From contig DUZQ01000033.1 in assembly GCA_013349435.1 (NCBI GenBank), positions 1-32,089 on the forward strand: a DNA stretch of 32,089 nt, read 5' to 3'. Under the pieces are notes generated by a model that searched no databases, was not told the DNA's origin, and worked only from the letters and a program-made list of their open reading frames with translations. The DNA is from Planctomycetota bacterium. Lineage in GTDB: Bacteria > Planctomycetota > Phycisphaerae > Sedimentisphaerales > Anaerohalosphaeraceae. The position numbers and the translations under genes were made by a program. Positions 1-8,757 of the stretch are shown here, piece by piece (the stretch's first letter is position 1; every line of letters begins with the position of its first letter).

Positions 1-451
1 GGTCTTCCTCGTGCTCAACCTCCTGCTCGAGTATTTGGAGCAGGATGTTGTGAGTAACAGGATCGGCCGTAGCCGTCATCTGCATTAAGTTCTTATATGT
101 TGAAATTGCACATTGCTCTCCCTTAATATTTTGTTCGAGGATGGCTTTTACAAACGGATTGTCCGGAGCATCATATCCGCAGTTTGTCCACTCATACCAG
201 TCTTTCGGATTGTTTACAGGTGTTCCTCCTAATTGTATGATTCTTCCGGTCAGCAACAGGGCGTGGTTGAGTTCTTCGGTCGCATGTTGTTCCAGCTCAG
301 CAATGACCGCATCCTTCATAGGGCCTTTGACGACCTTGGCTCCGAGCCAATACTGATAGTAAGCCAGCCATTCGTCACAATAGGCTTTGTTCAACAGCTT
401 TATTAGCTCATTAACATCCATATCAACGATCTCGATACCTTTGGTGCCCAT
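1..451 (-). CDS. Ferritin-like (Dps-like/bacterioferritin-type) diiron protein, 3' end cut by window edge
   Basis: The minus strand reads continuously from an ATG at 451 to the window edge (150 codons, no stop), beginning MGTKGIEIVDMDVNELIKLL. Four-helix ferritin features are visible: E27 in the first helix (DEWLAYYQYW), an ExxH at 60-63 (EELNH), E112 (KGEQ) and a second ExxH at 144-147 (EVEH). Two ExxH motifs are the usual diiron-ligand set of ferritin/bacterioferritin folds. The N-terminus resembles the archaeal/bacterial Dps-like (DPSL) group. The role inferred from the family is cytosolic iron storage or peroxide detoxification. An AAAGGA Shine-Dalgarno lies about 5 nt before the ATG. The gene is partial because its C-terminus lies outside the window. 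Confidence 0.85.
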   Translation of the reverse strand, partial: MGTKGIEIVDMDVNELIKLLNKAYCDEWLAYYQYWLGAKVVKGPMKDAVIAELEQHATEELNHALLLTGRIIQLGGTPVNNPKDWYEWTNCGYDAPDNPFVKAILEQNIKGEQCAISTYKNLMQMTATADPVTHNILLQILEQEVEHEED

Positions 452-568
452 AAGTATCCTTTCTTTTTTAATTTACAAAGTCATATTGAGCTATTTTTTG
501 ATGTAGCCTATACAAAAACCACTATCTTTTTTTCCTTACTCTGGGACCATCGATCTTTTCTGTCCGGT

Positions 569-739
569 TTATCCCGCTGCTTGCATAAATTTTGATACAT
601 CATCAGAGTCAAGCTCAGGCGGCTCTATTCCTTTGTCTTGCCACGCAGGTTTTATTTGGACAGGCCGTTGTTTTTTTGTTAAAAATTCCTGTTCCAAACC
701 AAAATTTTCACCGTAGTCACTCAGGCAAAACAACCGCAT
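569..739 (-). CDS. Possible small protein of 56 residues overlapping the fasciclin gene end
   Basis: An ATG at 739 opens a 56-residue frame in the +1 register over the last 23 bases of the upstream fasciclin gene and ends in TAA at 569. The C-terminal half ([19 protein letters not shown], then SKFMQAAG) has natural-looking composition with a Pro/acidic stretch and no low-complexity sequence. No Shine-Dalgarno is obvious, so it could be the fossil C-terminus of a larger gene. I do not recognise a family. The only positional support is that it fills the gap between the fasciclin gene and the ferritin-like gene on the same strand. Confidence 0.25.
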   Translation of the reverse strand: MRLFCLSDYGENFGLEQEFLTKKQRPVQIKPAWQDKGIEPPELDSDDVSKFMQAAG

Positions 740-1145
740 CGATGACATGAATCACACCATTGGAGCATTCTATATCTGTTTCTACTACCTTTGCAGAATC
801 AACCATTACAGAGTCACCTTCAATTCTTATGCTAATTGATTGACCATTCACGGTTTGTGCCTCGGACATTTGAGTTACTTCCGAAGCCATTAGTTTACCC
901 GGCACTACATGATAAGTTAATATTGAAACAAGCTTTTCTTTATTCTCAGGTTTTAACAGATCTTCAATCGTACCGGAAGGCAATTTAGCAAAAGCATCAT
1001 CCATTGGTGCGAATACAGTAAACGGACCTTCACCCTGTAAGGTTTCAATTAATTCTGCTGCTTTCACTGCTGTACATAAAGTTTCAAAATTTCCAACAGA
1101 GGAGGCTGTTTCAACAATATTTTTTATTTTTTGTCCAATTTCCAT
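717..1145 (-). CDS. Fasciclin (FAS1) domain protein without signal peptide
   Basis: This 142-residue protein is a single FAS1/beta-Ig-H3 domain. The H1-like block [17 protein letters not shown] is near residues 41-57, the central [10 protein letters not shown] block is near 76-85, and the C-terminal H2-like block [14 protein letters not shown] closes the protein. There is no signal sequence or membrane segment, so as read it is cytosolic, unlike most FAS1 proteins, which are surface adhesion modules. An AAAGGG ribosome site lies 8 nt before the ATG. It is followed on the same strand by the ferritin-like gene and preceded by a second FAS1 gene with a nearly identical C-terminus, so the two look like a tandem duplication in which one copy kept and one lost (or never had) an export signal. 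Confidence 0.9.
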   Translation of the reverse strand: MEIGQKIKNIVETASSVGNFETLCTAVKAAELIETLQGEGPFTVFAPMDDAFAKLPSGTIEDLLKPENKEKLVSILTYHVVPGKLMASEVTQMSEAQTVNGQSISIRIEGDSVMVDSAKVVETDIECSNGVIHVIDAVVLPE

Positions 1146-1317
1146 GATTTTTACCCTTTCTTAATAATTATACCTCCATGAAAACTATATGAGCCAATCC
1201 CTTTCTCAGGTTTAGTTTGTAAATACAAATTTTAGGCTTTTATTAAAATCTAAGTTACTACTTCAAACACCAAAGCTTTTCCGAGACTCAACAATATAGT
1301 TTATTAGCCAATTTATT

Positions 1318-1842
1318 TTACTTTGGCAGAACAACCGCATCGATTACATGAATCACGCCATTGGAACACTCGATGTCGGTTTTGATAACATTGGCTTTAT
1401 CCACTTTTACCGTTCCACCGTATGTTTTAATGCTCAACGATTGTCCATTTACGGTTTTGGCGTGATCCAAATTCACTACGTCAGCCGCCATTACTTTGCC
1501 CGGAACGACATGATATGTCAGAATCGAAACAAGCTTGCCCTTATTCGCTGGTTTTAAGAGACTATCGAGGGTGCCATGAGGCAGTTTTCCAAAAGCTTCG
1601 TCGGTGGGTGCAAAAACAGTAAAAGGCCCTTTGCTTTTAAGAGTTTCGACAAGCCCGGCGGCTTTTACAGCGGCAACCAGAGTGTTGAAATCGTCCGCCG
1701 AGACCGCAGTATCGACGATGTCATGTTTGGCCCACGAAGTCATTTTTTTATGTTCCGATTCGCTACAGCCGGTCAAAGTAAAAGAAATGCCGACAATGAG
1801 GAACGTCAACAAAACCAAAATTGCAATGTTTTTCTTTTTCAT
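1318..1842 (-). CDS. Fasciclin (FAS1) domain lipoprotein
   Basis: This 174-residue protein has a lipoprotein signal ([20 protein letters not shown], then a lipobox LTGC with Cys26) followed by one FAS1 domain: [17 protein letters not shown], then [10 protein letters not shown], ending [16 protein letters not shown] chose the ATG at 1842 because GAAGGGA sits 6 nt upstream; an in-frame TTG five codons earlier overlaps that site and is unlikely. FAS1 domains mediate adhesion and matrix contacts, so a lipid-anchored, outer-surface or periplasmic location is inferred. The neighbouring FAS1 gene is a close paralog without a signal. The 170-bp spacer between them shows no clear feature. Confidence 0.92.
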   Translation of the reverse strand: MKKKNIAILVLLTFLIVGISFTLTGCSESEHKKMTSWAKHDIVDTAVSADDFNTLVAAVKAAGLVETLKSKGPFTVFAPTDEAFGKLPHGTLDSLLKPANKGKLVSILTYHVVPGKVMAADVVNLDHAKTVNGQSLSIKTYGGTVKVDKANVIKTDIECSNGVIHVIDAVVLPK

Positions 1843-1889
1843 TTGTTTTCCCTTCAATAAATTCTAAACAATAATAATTTCCCAAAACT

Positions 1890-3326
1890 CTAATCAGTCA
1901 GGTTTTTCAACGGTATAACATTTTGCAGCACAGTAAACGTCTCGTTATCCAATGATCCCACTGCGTATAAGAAATAAACTTTTCGATTCCGGAGTCGCAG
2001 ATTGAGCGGGCCGAAAACAGGATCTTCGAGACCCGCAGGTGCAATCGAAACTTTCCACGGTCCGGGGCGGGTATTTAAGATGCCCTGGTCACCGTTGCTT
2101 ACATTTTCGAGCTTCAGGACTTTTCTGTGTCGCCTGGCCTCGATGTCAACAGTTGGTGCCGCTGCGGTATGGTGAACGACCAATGGTGATTTGAACAAGA
2201 AGCAGCCTTTGCCCACTTTATTTGAAAATACACTTGCAGTAGGGTCTCCTTCCGCGGTCAAATGCGCAATCATAGTAACATTTTCGCCGGCAAATAACGC
2301 CACATCGGCTTCAATCACCGCCGGCTCGCTACAGGGATTAGCCGGATTTGCCAGACCAATTTTCACGTTGTAAACGCCCGGTATCAGGGGCAATCCATCT
2401 GTTATCTCGCCGAAAGTAAACCCGGGCAAGGCGCACTGTCCGTTGAGGGATATATCTACGGGTAAATCCGGATCCAGGCCGAGGTCTTCACCCGGGATTC
2501 CGTGAACGACGTAGACAACCGCCCCGACCATCTCCAGCTCCGAGCCGTTCCTGCAATTTAATTTGTAAACGAGCAGGGTAAGGGAACCACTATCGACAGA
2601 GCCGACAGCAAAAACGAAATAAGAGCTGCAGAATTCGGTCCTAAGTTCAATTGGTCCCAAAACCACATCGTTCGAACCTGCCGGAAACAGAGAGATTGCC
2701 CAGTTTCCGGGAAATACTTTTACTTCAGCCTGTTCGCCGTTGGTTATGTTGTTTATGTTTCTGCTTCCTACCCACCAACCTAAGGCCCGTTGTAGTTCGA
2801 TATCGACTGCGCCGGCAGCTGCGGTGTGATGAAGGACCATCTTCGTACCGTTGCAATATTTATAGGCACCATACGCGTTATTGTTACCATTATCGTCGTC
2901 ATCGTCGTCACCGTGATTGAAAAATTTTCGGCTATATCCACAGTTAGTGCTGACTATAAACTTTGAGGCGGTAGGTGTTGCGTCTTCGGCCAGATGAGCA
3001 ATCACAACGGCGGTCTCACCCGCGGAGAAAGGCACATCGGCTTCTATTACCGGTGTGCTGCTGCAGGGGTTGCAGGGATCGGCGAGACTTATTTTAATGT
3101 TGTAAGTACCCTCAGGCAGTTCGATTGGTCCGGCGGCCTGTCCATAAGTAAAGCCCTCAAGGATACAACCACCTTGGACGGCTACATCCACCGGCAGAGC
3201 GGCATCAAGACCCAAATCACCGCCCGGTATCCCGTGAATCACATAAACCGATGAATTCGAGTTTCCACCATAGGAGCTGGTTAACAGCACAAAGACAATT
3301 AAAATAGGTACACTTATTCTTTTCAT
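1890..3326 (-). CDS. Secreted tandem DUF4397-type protein
   Basis: This 478-residue protein has a Sec signal peptide (residues 1-20, MKRISVPILIVFVLLTSSYG). Two homologous halves follow, starting VYVIHGIPGGDLGLD (27-41) and VYVVHGIPGEDLGLD (271-285). Each half continues with a beta-rich PVDV/ GTYNIKI segment and then a second block with LVVHHTAAAPTVDIE or MVLHHTAAAGAVDIE. This is the DUF4397 style of paired Ig-like beta repeats in extracellular proteins. The first half contains an Asp run (140-145) followed by an Asn-rich stretch that may bind calcium or serve as a flexible linker. An AAGGAG ribosome site supports the ATG. The function is unknown; a cell-surface or matrix role is inferred from export and proximity to FAS1 genes. 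Confidence 0.75.
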   Translation of the reverse strand: MKRISVPILIVFVLLTSSYGGNSNSSVYVIHGIPGGDLGLDAALPVDVAVQGGCILEGFTYGQAAGPIELPEGTYNIKISLADPCNPCSSTPVIEADVPFSAGETAVVIAHLAEDATPTASKFIVSTNCGYSRKFFNHGDDDDDDNGNNNAYGAYKYCNGTKMVLHHTAAAGAVDIELQRALGWWVGSRNINNITNGEQAEVKVFPGNWAISLFPAGSNDVVLGPIELRTEFCSSYFVFAVGSVDSGSLTLLVYKLNCRNGSELEMVGAVVYVVHGIPGEDLGLDPDLPVDISLNGQCALPGFTFGEITDGLPLIPGVYNVKIGLANPANPCSEPAVIEADVALFAGENVTMIAHLTAEGDPTASVFSNKVGKGCFLFKSPLVVHHTAAAPTVDIEARRHRKVLKLENVSNGDQGILNTRPGPWKVSIAPAGLEDPVFGPLNLRLRNRKVYFLYAVGSLDNETFTVLQNVIPLKNLTD

Positions 3327-3420
3327 GATACATCTCCTTATAAAGTTCAGTTAATGGTTTTAATTTTTACTTAATTCTATAAAAACCACATACGGTTCTA
3401 TGCTTTATTATCGCACAGTT

Positions 3421-4668
3421 TTAGGCAGACAGATGTACCGGTTGCGTTTTGTAAGGAGACTCCTTGCTGTTTACAGAACCAAAACTCAAAGATGCCGGCT
3501 TTGGGATTTCGGATCGCAGAGGATTAAAGAAGCCCCTGTAAGATTCCGCGACTTTCGTCCAGATAAATTGTTTGCTGTACCGGTAGGCTCTGGTTCTCAT
3601 TTTTGCAGTTGACGATTCATCCTTGAGAAATTCAAGTATTGCACCGGCCATATCGTCGGGATCACCAAATCCGACTAATTTTCCCCTGCCGTCAGCCAGC
3701 ATTTCCTCTGCGGCCCGGTATGGCGTAGATACAATTGCTTTGCCCGCCCCCATGGCGTAAGCCAGGGTGCCGCTGGTAAGTTGTTCTTTGTGCAGGTAAG
3801 GAGTAACATAAACATCGGCGGCGCCGAGAAAAAGAAAAAGCTCCTTATCTTTTACAAAGCGATTGCAGAATACAACGTTGTTCTCCAGCTTCAAATCCCC
3901 GGTCATTTTCCGGAGATGCCGTTCATAAAGATTACCCTCATGACACAACACCTCCGGATGCGTAGCCCCCAGAATTATGTAAAGAATTGATGGGCAGGAC
4001 CTAACTATCCTCGGCAAAGCTTTTAACATTACTTCTATGCCCTTGTTCTTACTAAGCAGCCCGAAGGTCAGTATTACTCGGCGCCCCCCGACACCTAATC
4101 TGCGTTTACAATAACTGCCTTGGCTGAAGGGCAGATTCGGAATACCGTGTGGAATCAGTTCTATCTTATTACTTGAAAGCCCGTATGTGTCCCGGAGGAT
4201 TTCAATGCCTCGTTTGTTCATTACTACAACCTTTTGAGATGCTCGGCATACATCCATCAAAGAATCGTAATAATCGGTCGAAGTTTCCTCCGGCACAGTG
4301 TGCAGGGTGGTAACCACAGGTTTATTTAACTTGTTAAGAAGATGCTTAAGGTATGAGCCGCCGTTGCCTCCGAACAGTCCGAATTCATGCTGGATGGATA
4401 CAGCCTCGATATCATTAAGATTGATGTATTCGGCTGCAAGGAGGTAATCGGGCAGGACGTCCCTGCGAACCGTAAATCCCACAAGCCCGTTGTAATTTAA
4501 TCGCTCCTGCGATTCCATTGCGACAACCAACGGTTTAAATTCTTGTCCGCTTATTCGCCTCATGTTATCTATCAGGTCCGCCGTAAAGGTCGCAATCCCG
4601 CACTTTCTCGGTCTGTACGATGAGATAAATGCAATCTTTTCTGCGGGATATTTCTGTGCTTCCAACAT
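3421..4668 (-). CDS. Glycosyltransferase family 4
   Basis: This is a GT-B fold glycosyltransferase of about 415 residues. The N-terminal acceptor domain opens with IAFISSYRPRKCGIATFTAD, a signature of a GT4 subgroup. The donor domain contains IPHGIP, LTFGLLSKNKGIEVMLKALP and the nucleotide-sugar region around ADVYVTPYLHKEQLTSGTLAYAMGAGKAIVSTPY. The usual GT4 E-x7-E loop is represented by KEQLTSGTLAYAMGAG. It probably transfers a sugar from a nucleotide-sugar donor to a polysaccharide or glycolipid; the substrate cannot be read from sequence. The ATG at 4668 has AAAGGAG only 3 nt before it; an upstream ATG at 4710 would add 14 Cys/Lys-rich residues before the family's normal N-terminus. It lies just downstream of the receiver-only regulator, probably co-transcribed. 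Confidence 0.9.
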   Translation of the reverse strand: MLEAQKYPAEKIAFISSYRPRKCGIATFTADLIDNMRRISGQEFKPLVVAMESQERLNYNGLVGFTVRRDVLPDYLLAAEYINLNDIEAVSIQHEFGLFGGNGGSYLKHLLNKLNKPVVTTLHTVPEETSTDYYDSLMDVCRASQKVVVMNKRGIEILRDTYGLSSNKIELIPHGIPNLPFSQGSYCKRRLGVGGRRVILTFGLLSKNKGIEVMLKALPRIVRSCPSILYIILGATHPEVLCHEGNLYERHLRKMTGDLKLENNVVFCNRFVKDKELFLFLGAADVYVTPYLHKEQLTSGTLAYAMGAGKAIVSTPYRAAEEMLADGRGKLVGFGDPDDMAGAILEFLKDESSTAKMRTRAYRYSKQFIWTKVAESYRGFFNPLRSEIPKPASLSFGSVNSKESPYKTQPVHLSA

Positions 4669-4728
4669 TCGCTCCTTTACACTCTTTCTAAAACAATGAC
4701 AGATACACATCTGCCGGCTCTTGTGGTA

Positions 4729-5199
4729 TCAGTAAAACCATCCTTCGGCGCTTGTCTGTTCAGACGAATTGCGCATTAATGTTTCACTGATATACGCTTT
4801 TCCACACAGCAGGCTTCTTATCGCTGTTATAACTTTTTCGGCCGCCTCGTTTTTCATTACATATCCTGAGGCTCCTGCTCTTAGGGCTCGTTCGCAATAG
4901 GCCGCTTCGTGATGCATTGTGAGTATCAACACGGGCATGTTGGGATATAACGAATGTATCTTTTCGGTAAGTTGAATACCGTTTATTTCCTTAAGAGAAA
5001 TGTCAACCACCGCCAGGTCAAAGGGTTGTTCTTCAACGGCCTCTAAAGCCTCCAGGGCGTCTCCGGCCTGAGCGCGTACTACAAAGTCCGGTTCCTGATC
5101 GATTAAATCCTTCAGTCCTCTGCGTATGATAGGGTGGTCGTCAACAATCAGTATCCTGACCTCGTTTTTTTTGTTTTCAGATTTTAATTTCTCATTCAT
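4729..5199 (-). CDS. Single-domain response regulator, NarL/FixJ-type receiver without HTH
   Basis: This protein of about 156 residues contains a CheY-like receiver: acidic pocket LIVDDHP, phospho-acceptor Asp in LAVVDISLKEING, conserved Thr in VLILTMHH and the K of YVMKNEAAEK. The sequence is NarL/FixJ-like through the post-receiver linker (ITAIRSLLCGKAYISETL), where a LuxR helix-turn-helix would normally start. Instead the frame ends after about 15 more residues, and only some 60 bp separate it from the next gene, so the output domain is absent. I chose the ATG at 5199; the open frame extends upstream to a TTG at 5277, but that part has no receiver similarity and overlaps a structured region. 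It likely acts through protein-protein interaction or phosphotransfer rather than DNA binding. Confidence 0.85.
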   Translation of the reverse strand: MNEKLKSENKKNEVRILIVDDHPIIRRGLKDLIDQEPDFVVRAQAGDALEALEAVEEQPFDLAVVDISLKEINGIQLTEKIHSLYPNMPVLILTMHHEAAYCERALRAGASGYVMKNEAAEKVITAIRSLLCGKAYISETLMRNSSEQTSAEGWFY

Positions 5200-5245
5200 A
5201 GTTTCAACTGTTTTCCGATTCGCGTTTTCCTGCGATGTAAAAAAA

Positions 5246-5364
5246 TCATAAAAAAGGTTCGCCCGGTTCTTTAGCAAACATTTCTTTTCTGCCGGTAGCC
5301 TTAATGTCCCTTTTTATTCTCATCGGCACCCACCGCAGGGCCGATACGCCCGGGCGAACCTTTC
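5246..5364 (-). ncRNA. Candidate structured leader RNA closed by a 14-bp perfect stem
   Basis: The arms 5253-5266 and 5350-5363 are perfect inverted complements (core GGTTCGCCCGG/CCGGGCGAACC), enclosing 83 nt. On the minus strand the 3' arm is followed by a T run, as in a terminator or riboswitch expression platform. Inside is a second stem, ATCGGC/GCCGAT, with a 12-nt loop. It lies 47 nt upstream of the response-regulator ATG, in the leader position. A 60-codon minus frame crosses the region but has no ribosome site or recognisable family. I could not match it to c-di-GMP, SAM, TPP or other riboswitch consensus sequences. Structure is seen; transcription and function are inferred. Confidence 0.35.
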
Positions 5365-5931
5365 CGCCTTGAAACTGAGCAATTGTAATTTCATGTCTGG
5401 GCCGGCGATAGCGCATCGTTTTGTTCATCGTGCCAGAACGGGTGTTTTCCTTTTCCTTAAACCTTTGTGCAAGTAGCCCACGTGCCAGCTATCGCTCAGC
5501 TCCCTTCAAATTTCCAAATAGCTGCTGCGTCTTTTGTTTATTTCAATCGCAGCTTCTCATACTGCGCCTGTTTTCAGCCGAGGTCGCTCCTTTCCCGTTT
5601 GTCGGGCAGGCGACCTCGGTCCGGAGGAGGAGGTGATGATTGATTGTTAAGGTTACCATTTTATATCTTTTGTAAATTCCTTTTATCGGATTCTGTCTTC
5701 TCATTTACATAGCAAATGAATGATACCACTACATTGTTTTTTGTAAATCGGGGCTGAGTCTGTTTTTTTTATCGGTGCAGCCCCTAACGCCGGTATCGGG
5801 TAATCCCCTATGGCCCGAAGACGCAAATTCCCGAAAAGCCGGGGCCGGTTAATTTTCGTGGGGGCAAATCGAGACGAAGCTTATGCAAGGTATGAATGAA
5901 AATTATTGAAATGAAATCAGCTTTTGCTTTG
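5365..5931. other. Gene-poor region rich in perfect hairpins
   Basis: No convincing gene is visible across this stretch of about 570 bp. It holds several strong inverted repeats: 5524-5529/5548-5553 (GCTGCG/CGCAGC); 5578-5587/5610-5619 (10 bp, CCGAGGTCGC/GCGACCTCGG) with an inner CCCG/CGGG; and 5750-5756/5778-5784 (GGGGCTG/CAGCCCC) whose loop contains eight T. The decamer AGCTATCGCT at 5487 recurs at 12781 in another hairpin. The arrangement suggests a long structured leader, one or more small RNAs, or accumulated repeats upstream of the minus-strand regulator gene. Confidence 0.4.
5720..5747 (-). promoter_or_regulatory. Possible promoter for the response-regulator transcript
   Basis: On the minus strand TTTACA (5742-5747) and TATCAT (5720-5725) are separated by 16 bp. 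Transcription from here would run about 510 nt through the hairpin-rich region into the regulator gene. This is pattern evidence only. Confidence 0.25.
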
Positions 5932-5965
5932 GCTGTTTACCCATTGAACGGCGCGGGTAAGCAGC
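5932..5965 (-). terminator. Strong hairpin abutting the stop of the small hypothetical gene
   Basis: GCTGTTTACCC (5932-5942) pairs with GGGTAAGCAGC (5955-5965), 11 bp with one wobble and a 12-nt loop. It begins at the base next to the stop codon of the 82-codon frame. No T run follows on the minus strand, so it may be a 3'-end stabiliser or repeat rather than an intrinsic terminator. Confidence 0.35.
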
Positions 5966-6214
5966 TTAGATGCATCTTTTCCTGACTTCAACATTGGGAC
6001 ACCCGGTCAATAGCAGGTCGTAGAGCATTTGTTGCTCAGTGTCCATTTTCAGCAAAACATGCTGCACATCAGGATTATTTTGCAACTGAAAACGTAGTTG
6101 ATACATCGTTTGTGTCAGTTCAATGACCCGTTGCGAGCTGATCGGTAGCTGTCCCTTAACCAACTGCCGGACCGGTTCTTCTTTTTTCGTACGAACATAG
6201 CCCCATTTTAGCAT
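5966..6214 (-). CDS. Hypothetical protein, possibly a gene remnant
   Basis: This 82-codon frame from an ATG at 6214 (an in-frame TTG at 6232 is also possible) encodes a hydrophilic, helix-prone chain with a Gln-rich middle (IELTQTMYQLRFQLQNNPDV) and a Cys near the end (LLTGCPNVEVRKRC). The composition looks coding. I do not recognise a family. The DNA GGGTGTCCC(A/G)ATG occurs near both ends of the frame, so an old repeat or element remnant is an alternative. There is no clear Shine-Dalgarno. The hairpin directly after the stop gives modest support for a real transcript end. Confidence 0.3.
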   Translation of the reverse strand: MLKWGYVRTKKEEPVRQLVKGQLPISSQRVIELTQTMYQLRFQLQNNPDVQHVLLKMDTEQQMLYDLLLTGCPNVEVRKRCI

Positions 6215-6294
6215 CGGGACACCCAAAATCAAATTCGCCTTCAGTATTTACAAGGACTTACAGCAATTTTTCAAAGGGGTGTTGAAGTCAGTAA

Positions 6295-6340
6295 AAGCTT
6301 GCCGCCCATTCGACTCGGCTTATTCGCTCAGGGCAGGCTT
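6295..6340. repeat. Palindromic intergenic repeat of the CCTGAGCGA...TCGAA type
   Basis: AAGCTTGCCGCCC and GGGCAGGCTT form an imperfect stem around a loop containing CATTCGACTCGGCTTATTCG. The core CCTGAGCGA...TCGAA resembles the copy inside the S55 gene at 10025. It sits about 165 bp after the propeller gene stop, in a 270-bp gap otherwise without features. Confidence 0.45.
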
Positions 6341-6505
6341 TCCGCGTTGCAGGCCTCACTTTGAGAGATGACAAGGCGTGGTGCGAGACATCAAACCTTA
6401 CGGACCGGATTCGACCGCTTCAGCCGCGGCGAGACCGCGTCTCGACGGGTGTGCGGGTCGGCTTTTGTTAGGTCTGGTCAAAAAGATGGTGCGGGAAGTT
6501 GCACA

Positions 6506-8743
6506 CTACCTTATGTTTACGAGGAAGGTCTTATACATAGTGTTTTCGAGGTCGTCGGCGATTTTTACCGCGATGACGTGTTCGCCGGATTCCAGGTCCG
6601 CAATCTGGATAGTAAAAAATTCGGTCGTTGTGTCATAGACCATATCATCCGGCAAGGCGGCCACCCAGTCTTCGTTGCTGTCAACTGTATAGCTTAGCTT
6701 GCCGATTGCCGTAAACTCATCGGTTATTTCAAGACTCAAAGTCAGTTCTTGGTTTTGAGTTTTGAGTTTTGAGTCTGCGATGACCGGTGCGGTGTTATCA
6801 ATCACGAACGGGTCGCTAATGCGAGAGCCGGCCAGCTTTGTTGCGGTGGTGTTGCTTCTTTGGTCGCTTGCGGTAACGCGGACCTCATATCGGCCGTCCT
6901 CGACAGTCTTAGTGTCCCACTCGAACTTTGGCTTTTCAAATTCATCTTCAAGCTTAATCCAGCTCGCTCGGTCGAGTTTTCTGAACTGGATCTTATAAAT
7001 CAGCGTATCTGCATTATCGTCTTCGGCCTTGTAGTCAATGTTGAATTCGCCCGGTTTCTTTTTATCACCCCTTGCGGCTGTTACCGACAATACCTTCGGC
7101 GGAAGATTGGGAACTACATGTGGCACGGCAATTTCCCTGATAACGGGTGTCCTGCCAATATCTGCGGTTTCCAGTGTGAGTCTGTACTGGCAGAATCTGC
7201 CCAGAGGACAGGCAAGCTGTGTGGCCTGTGTTAATTCAACGGGTTTGGTCCAGGGCGAAAAGGTCGGGTCGTTGGGGTCTTCGACATTTCCGCTTCGGGC
7301 CGACATCAACACACGACAGGCGGCGGGAATATCGGCTTCAATCTGCAGTTTGCCCCACATCGAAGGCTGGTCGGCATCGACCAGGTCCGAAGTGAATGTT
7401 CCGCTTTGTGCAAAAGCTTTGAAAAGCCTTATCAGCTTTGCGGGGTTGGATGTTCCCAAAATCACGTCGTCGCCGACAGCAGCGAACGCGGTTATCTGGG
7501 AGGCTTCTTTATCCTCGTAAGCGACCGATTTTTGCTCGGTCTGGGGATCAATCCAATACAGTTGTGCTTCATTGCCGGTGCCTAACAGAAGGTTACCGTT
7601 GTGGCGCATCAGTGCAAAGAACACAGCCATGTCGTCGAAGATGTCTGTAACAAAGCCGTGTGGGTCGATTTTGTAGATATGGCTTGCCGATTTTGCGGGC
7701 GTGCCGCGCTTGGTTGGGGTGATAGCTGTTGTTGCAGATTTGTTTTTGCCTTCGGAGGTGTTTGCAATATTGAGCGTCGTGGTGCCTGTTTCTTCGTCTG
7801 TGTTTTTTGCTTTTGGTTTGGTGTCGGGTCTGCCCGGGGAAATCGCGGCTGAAATACTGCCGAACTTCAGTTGGCTTTTTACGGCTTCCGCGGAGGTTGC
7901 TGCTGCGTAGAGGTTCCCCTCGTCATCGAAAAGCAGCGAAGTAATCTCCTCCTGGGCGCTGTCGTAGAGGATAGTTGCATTACCTGTAGCGGGGTTGATT
8001 TTGTAAACAAGGCCTCGCCGGTCGCAGCCGGCATAAACAAAATCGTCCCTGCCGATTATCAGCGAGAGGATGTTTTTGTCGCGACTGTCATAGACAAGCT
8101 GTGGATTTTGACCGGCCGGCCCGAGACGATAGATTTTTCCTTCCGGGCCGGTCCCGAGGTAGATGTTGCCCTTCTGGTCGAGTGTAACAGCAAGGATATA
8201 AGCTGCATCCGGCGGTGAATATATTGTTTCAAAGCCGCCGGCATCCAGTCGCATCAGTCGGCAGTCGTCCCCGCTGACGGCGGCTAAGAGCCGCCCCGCC
8301 GAGTCAAGTGTCATCGCGAAAATGTGCTCGTTAACAAAGGTCTCGTCCGCTTTGGGGACGTTGGGTTCGGTTGGTTCGGTCTCATCGTCGGGTGTTTGTT
8401 TTGAATTGAGCGGGTAGAGCCTTGTTGCCTTGTCGTTGGTGTATTTAATGATGACACCGTTGGGGCTGGTCCCAAGATATATATCGCCCGCCGGGTCGGT
8501 AACGATAGTGTTTATAATCCAGACATCTTTTAACAGGCCGGCGCAATCTATCTCGGTTGTTTGCCTTGCAAGTTTGATTGTACCTTCGGAGTCGATGACG
8601 GTATTTTCCGTTTCGCCTTTCAGCATCTCGGCTGCGGAGGAGTGTCGGGTAATCCTGCTGGTGACGGCGCCGGATAATCCGGCGGCGACAAATACAATTA
8701 TAATAATTGTTTCAATTGTTCTTTTAAGATGGGAGATCTTCAT
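6506..8743 (-). CDS. Secreted beta-propeller protein with C-terminal Ig-like domains
   Basis: This protein of about 745 residues starts at the ATG at 8743, with AAAGGA 7 nt upstream; a preceding in-frame TTG is not needed. An N-terminal hydrophobic segment (TIETIIIIVFVAAGLSGAV) serves as signal or anchor. Residues of about 80-430 carry repeated propeller blades of the form GDIYLGTSPNGVIIK, GNIYLGTGPEGKIYRLG, DFVYAGCDRRGLVYKI and NLLLGTGNEAQLYWID, interrupted by a Thr/Lys/Pro-rich linker. The last 200 residues contain two beta-sandwich segments (DYKAEDDNADTLIYKIQFRK..., FVIDNTAPVIAD...), Ig/FN3-like. It probably acts in the periplasm or outside the cell as a binding or scaffold protein; no catalytic residues are evident. 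It lies 14 bp after the S55 gene in the same operon. A heptamer repeat adds SKLKTQN within the last domain. Confidence 0.8.
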   Translation of the reverse strand: MKISHLKRTIETIIIIVFVAAGLSGAVTSRITRHSSAAEMLKGETENTVIDSEGTIKLARQTTEIDCAGLLKDVWIINTIVTDPAGDIYLGTSPNGVIIKYTNDKATRLYPLNSKQTPDDETEPTEPNVPKADETFVNEHIFAMTLDSAGRLLAAVSGDDCRLMRLDAGGFETIYSPPDAAYILAVTLDQKGNIYLGTGPEGKIYRLGPAGQNPQLVYDSRDKNILSLIIGRDDFVYAGCDRRGLVYKINPATGNATILYDSAQEEITSLLFDDEGNLYAAATSAEAVKSQLKFGSISAAISPGRPDTKPKAKNTDEETGTTTLNIANTSEGKNKSATTAITPTKRGTPAKSASHIYKIDPHGFVTDIFDDMAVFFALMRHNGNLLLGTGNEAQLYWIDPQTEQKSVAYEDKEASQITAFAAVGDDVILGTSNPAKLIRLFKAFAQSGTFTSDLVDADQPSMWGKLQIEADIPAACRVLMSARSGNVEDPNDPTFSPWTKPVELTQATQLACPLGRFCQYRLTLETADIGRTPVIREIAVPHVVPNLPPKVLSVTAARGDKKKPGEFNIDYKAEDDNADTLIYKIQFRKLDRASWIKLEDEFEKPKFEWDTKTVEDGRYEVRVTASDQRSNTTATKLAGSRISDPFVIDNTAPVIADSKLKTQNQELTLSLEITDEFTAIGKLSYTVDSNEDWVAALPDDMVYDTTTEFFTIQIADLESGEHVIAVKIADDLENTMYKTFLVNIR
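6753..6773. repeat. Heptanucleotide tandem repeat (TTTTGAG)x3 inside coding sequence
   Basis: Three perfect copies of TTTTGAG lie in frame and encode SKLKTQN on the minus strand. The same three-copy array occurs at 10049 in the neighbouring gene. Three copies total 21 bp, so the frame is kept; gain or loss of one copy would shift it. Confidence 0.9.
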
Positions 8744-8757
8744 CAAATATTCCTTTG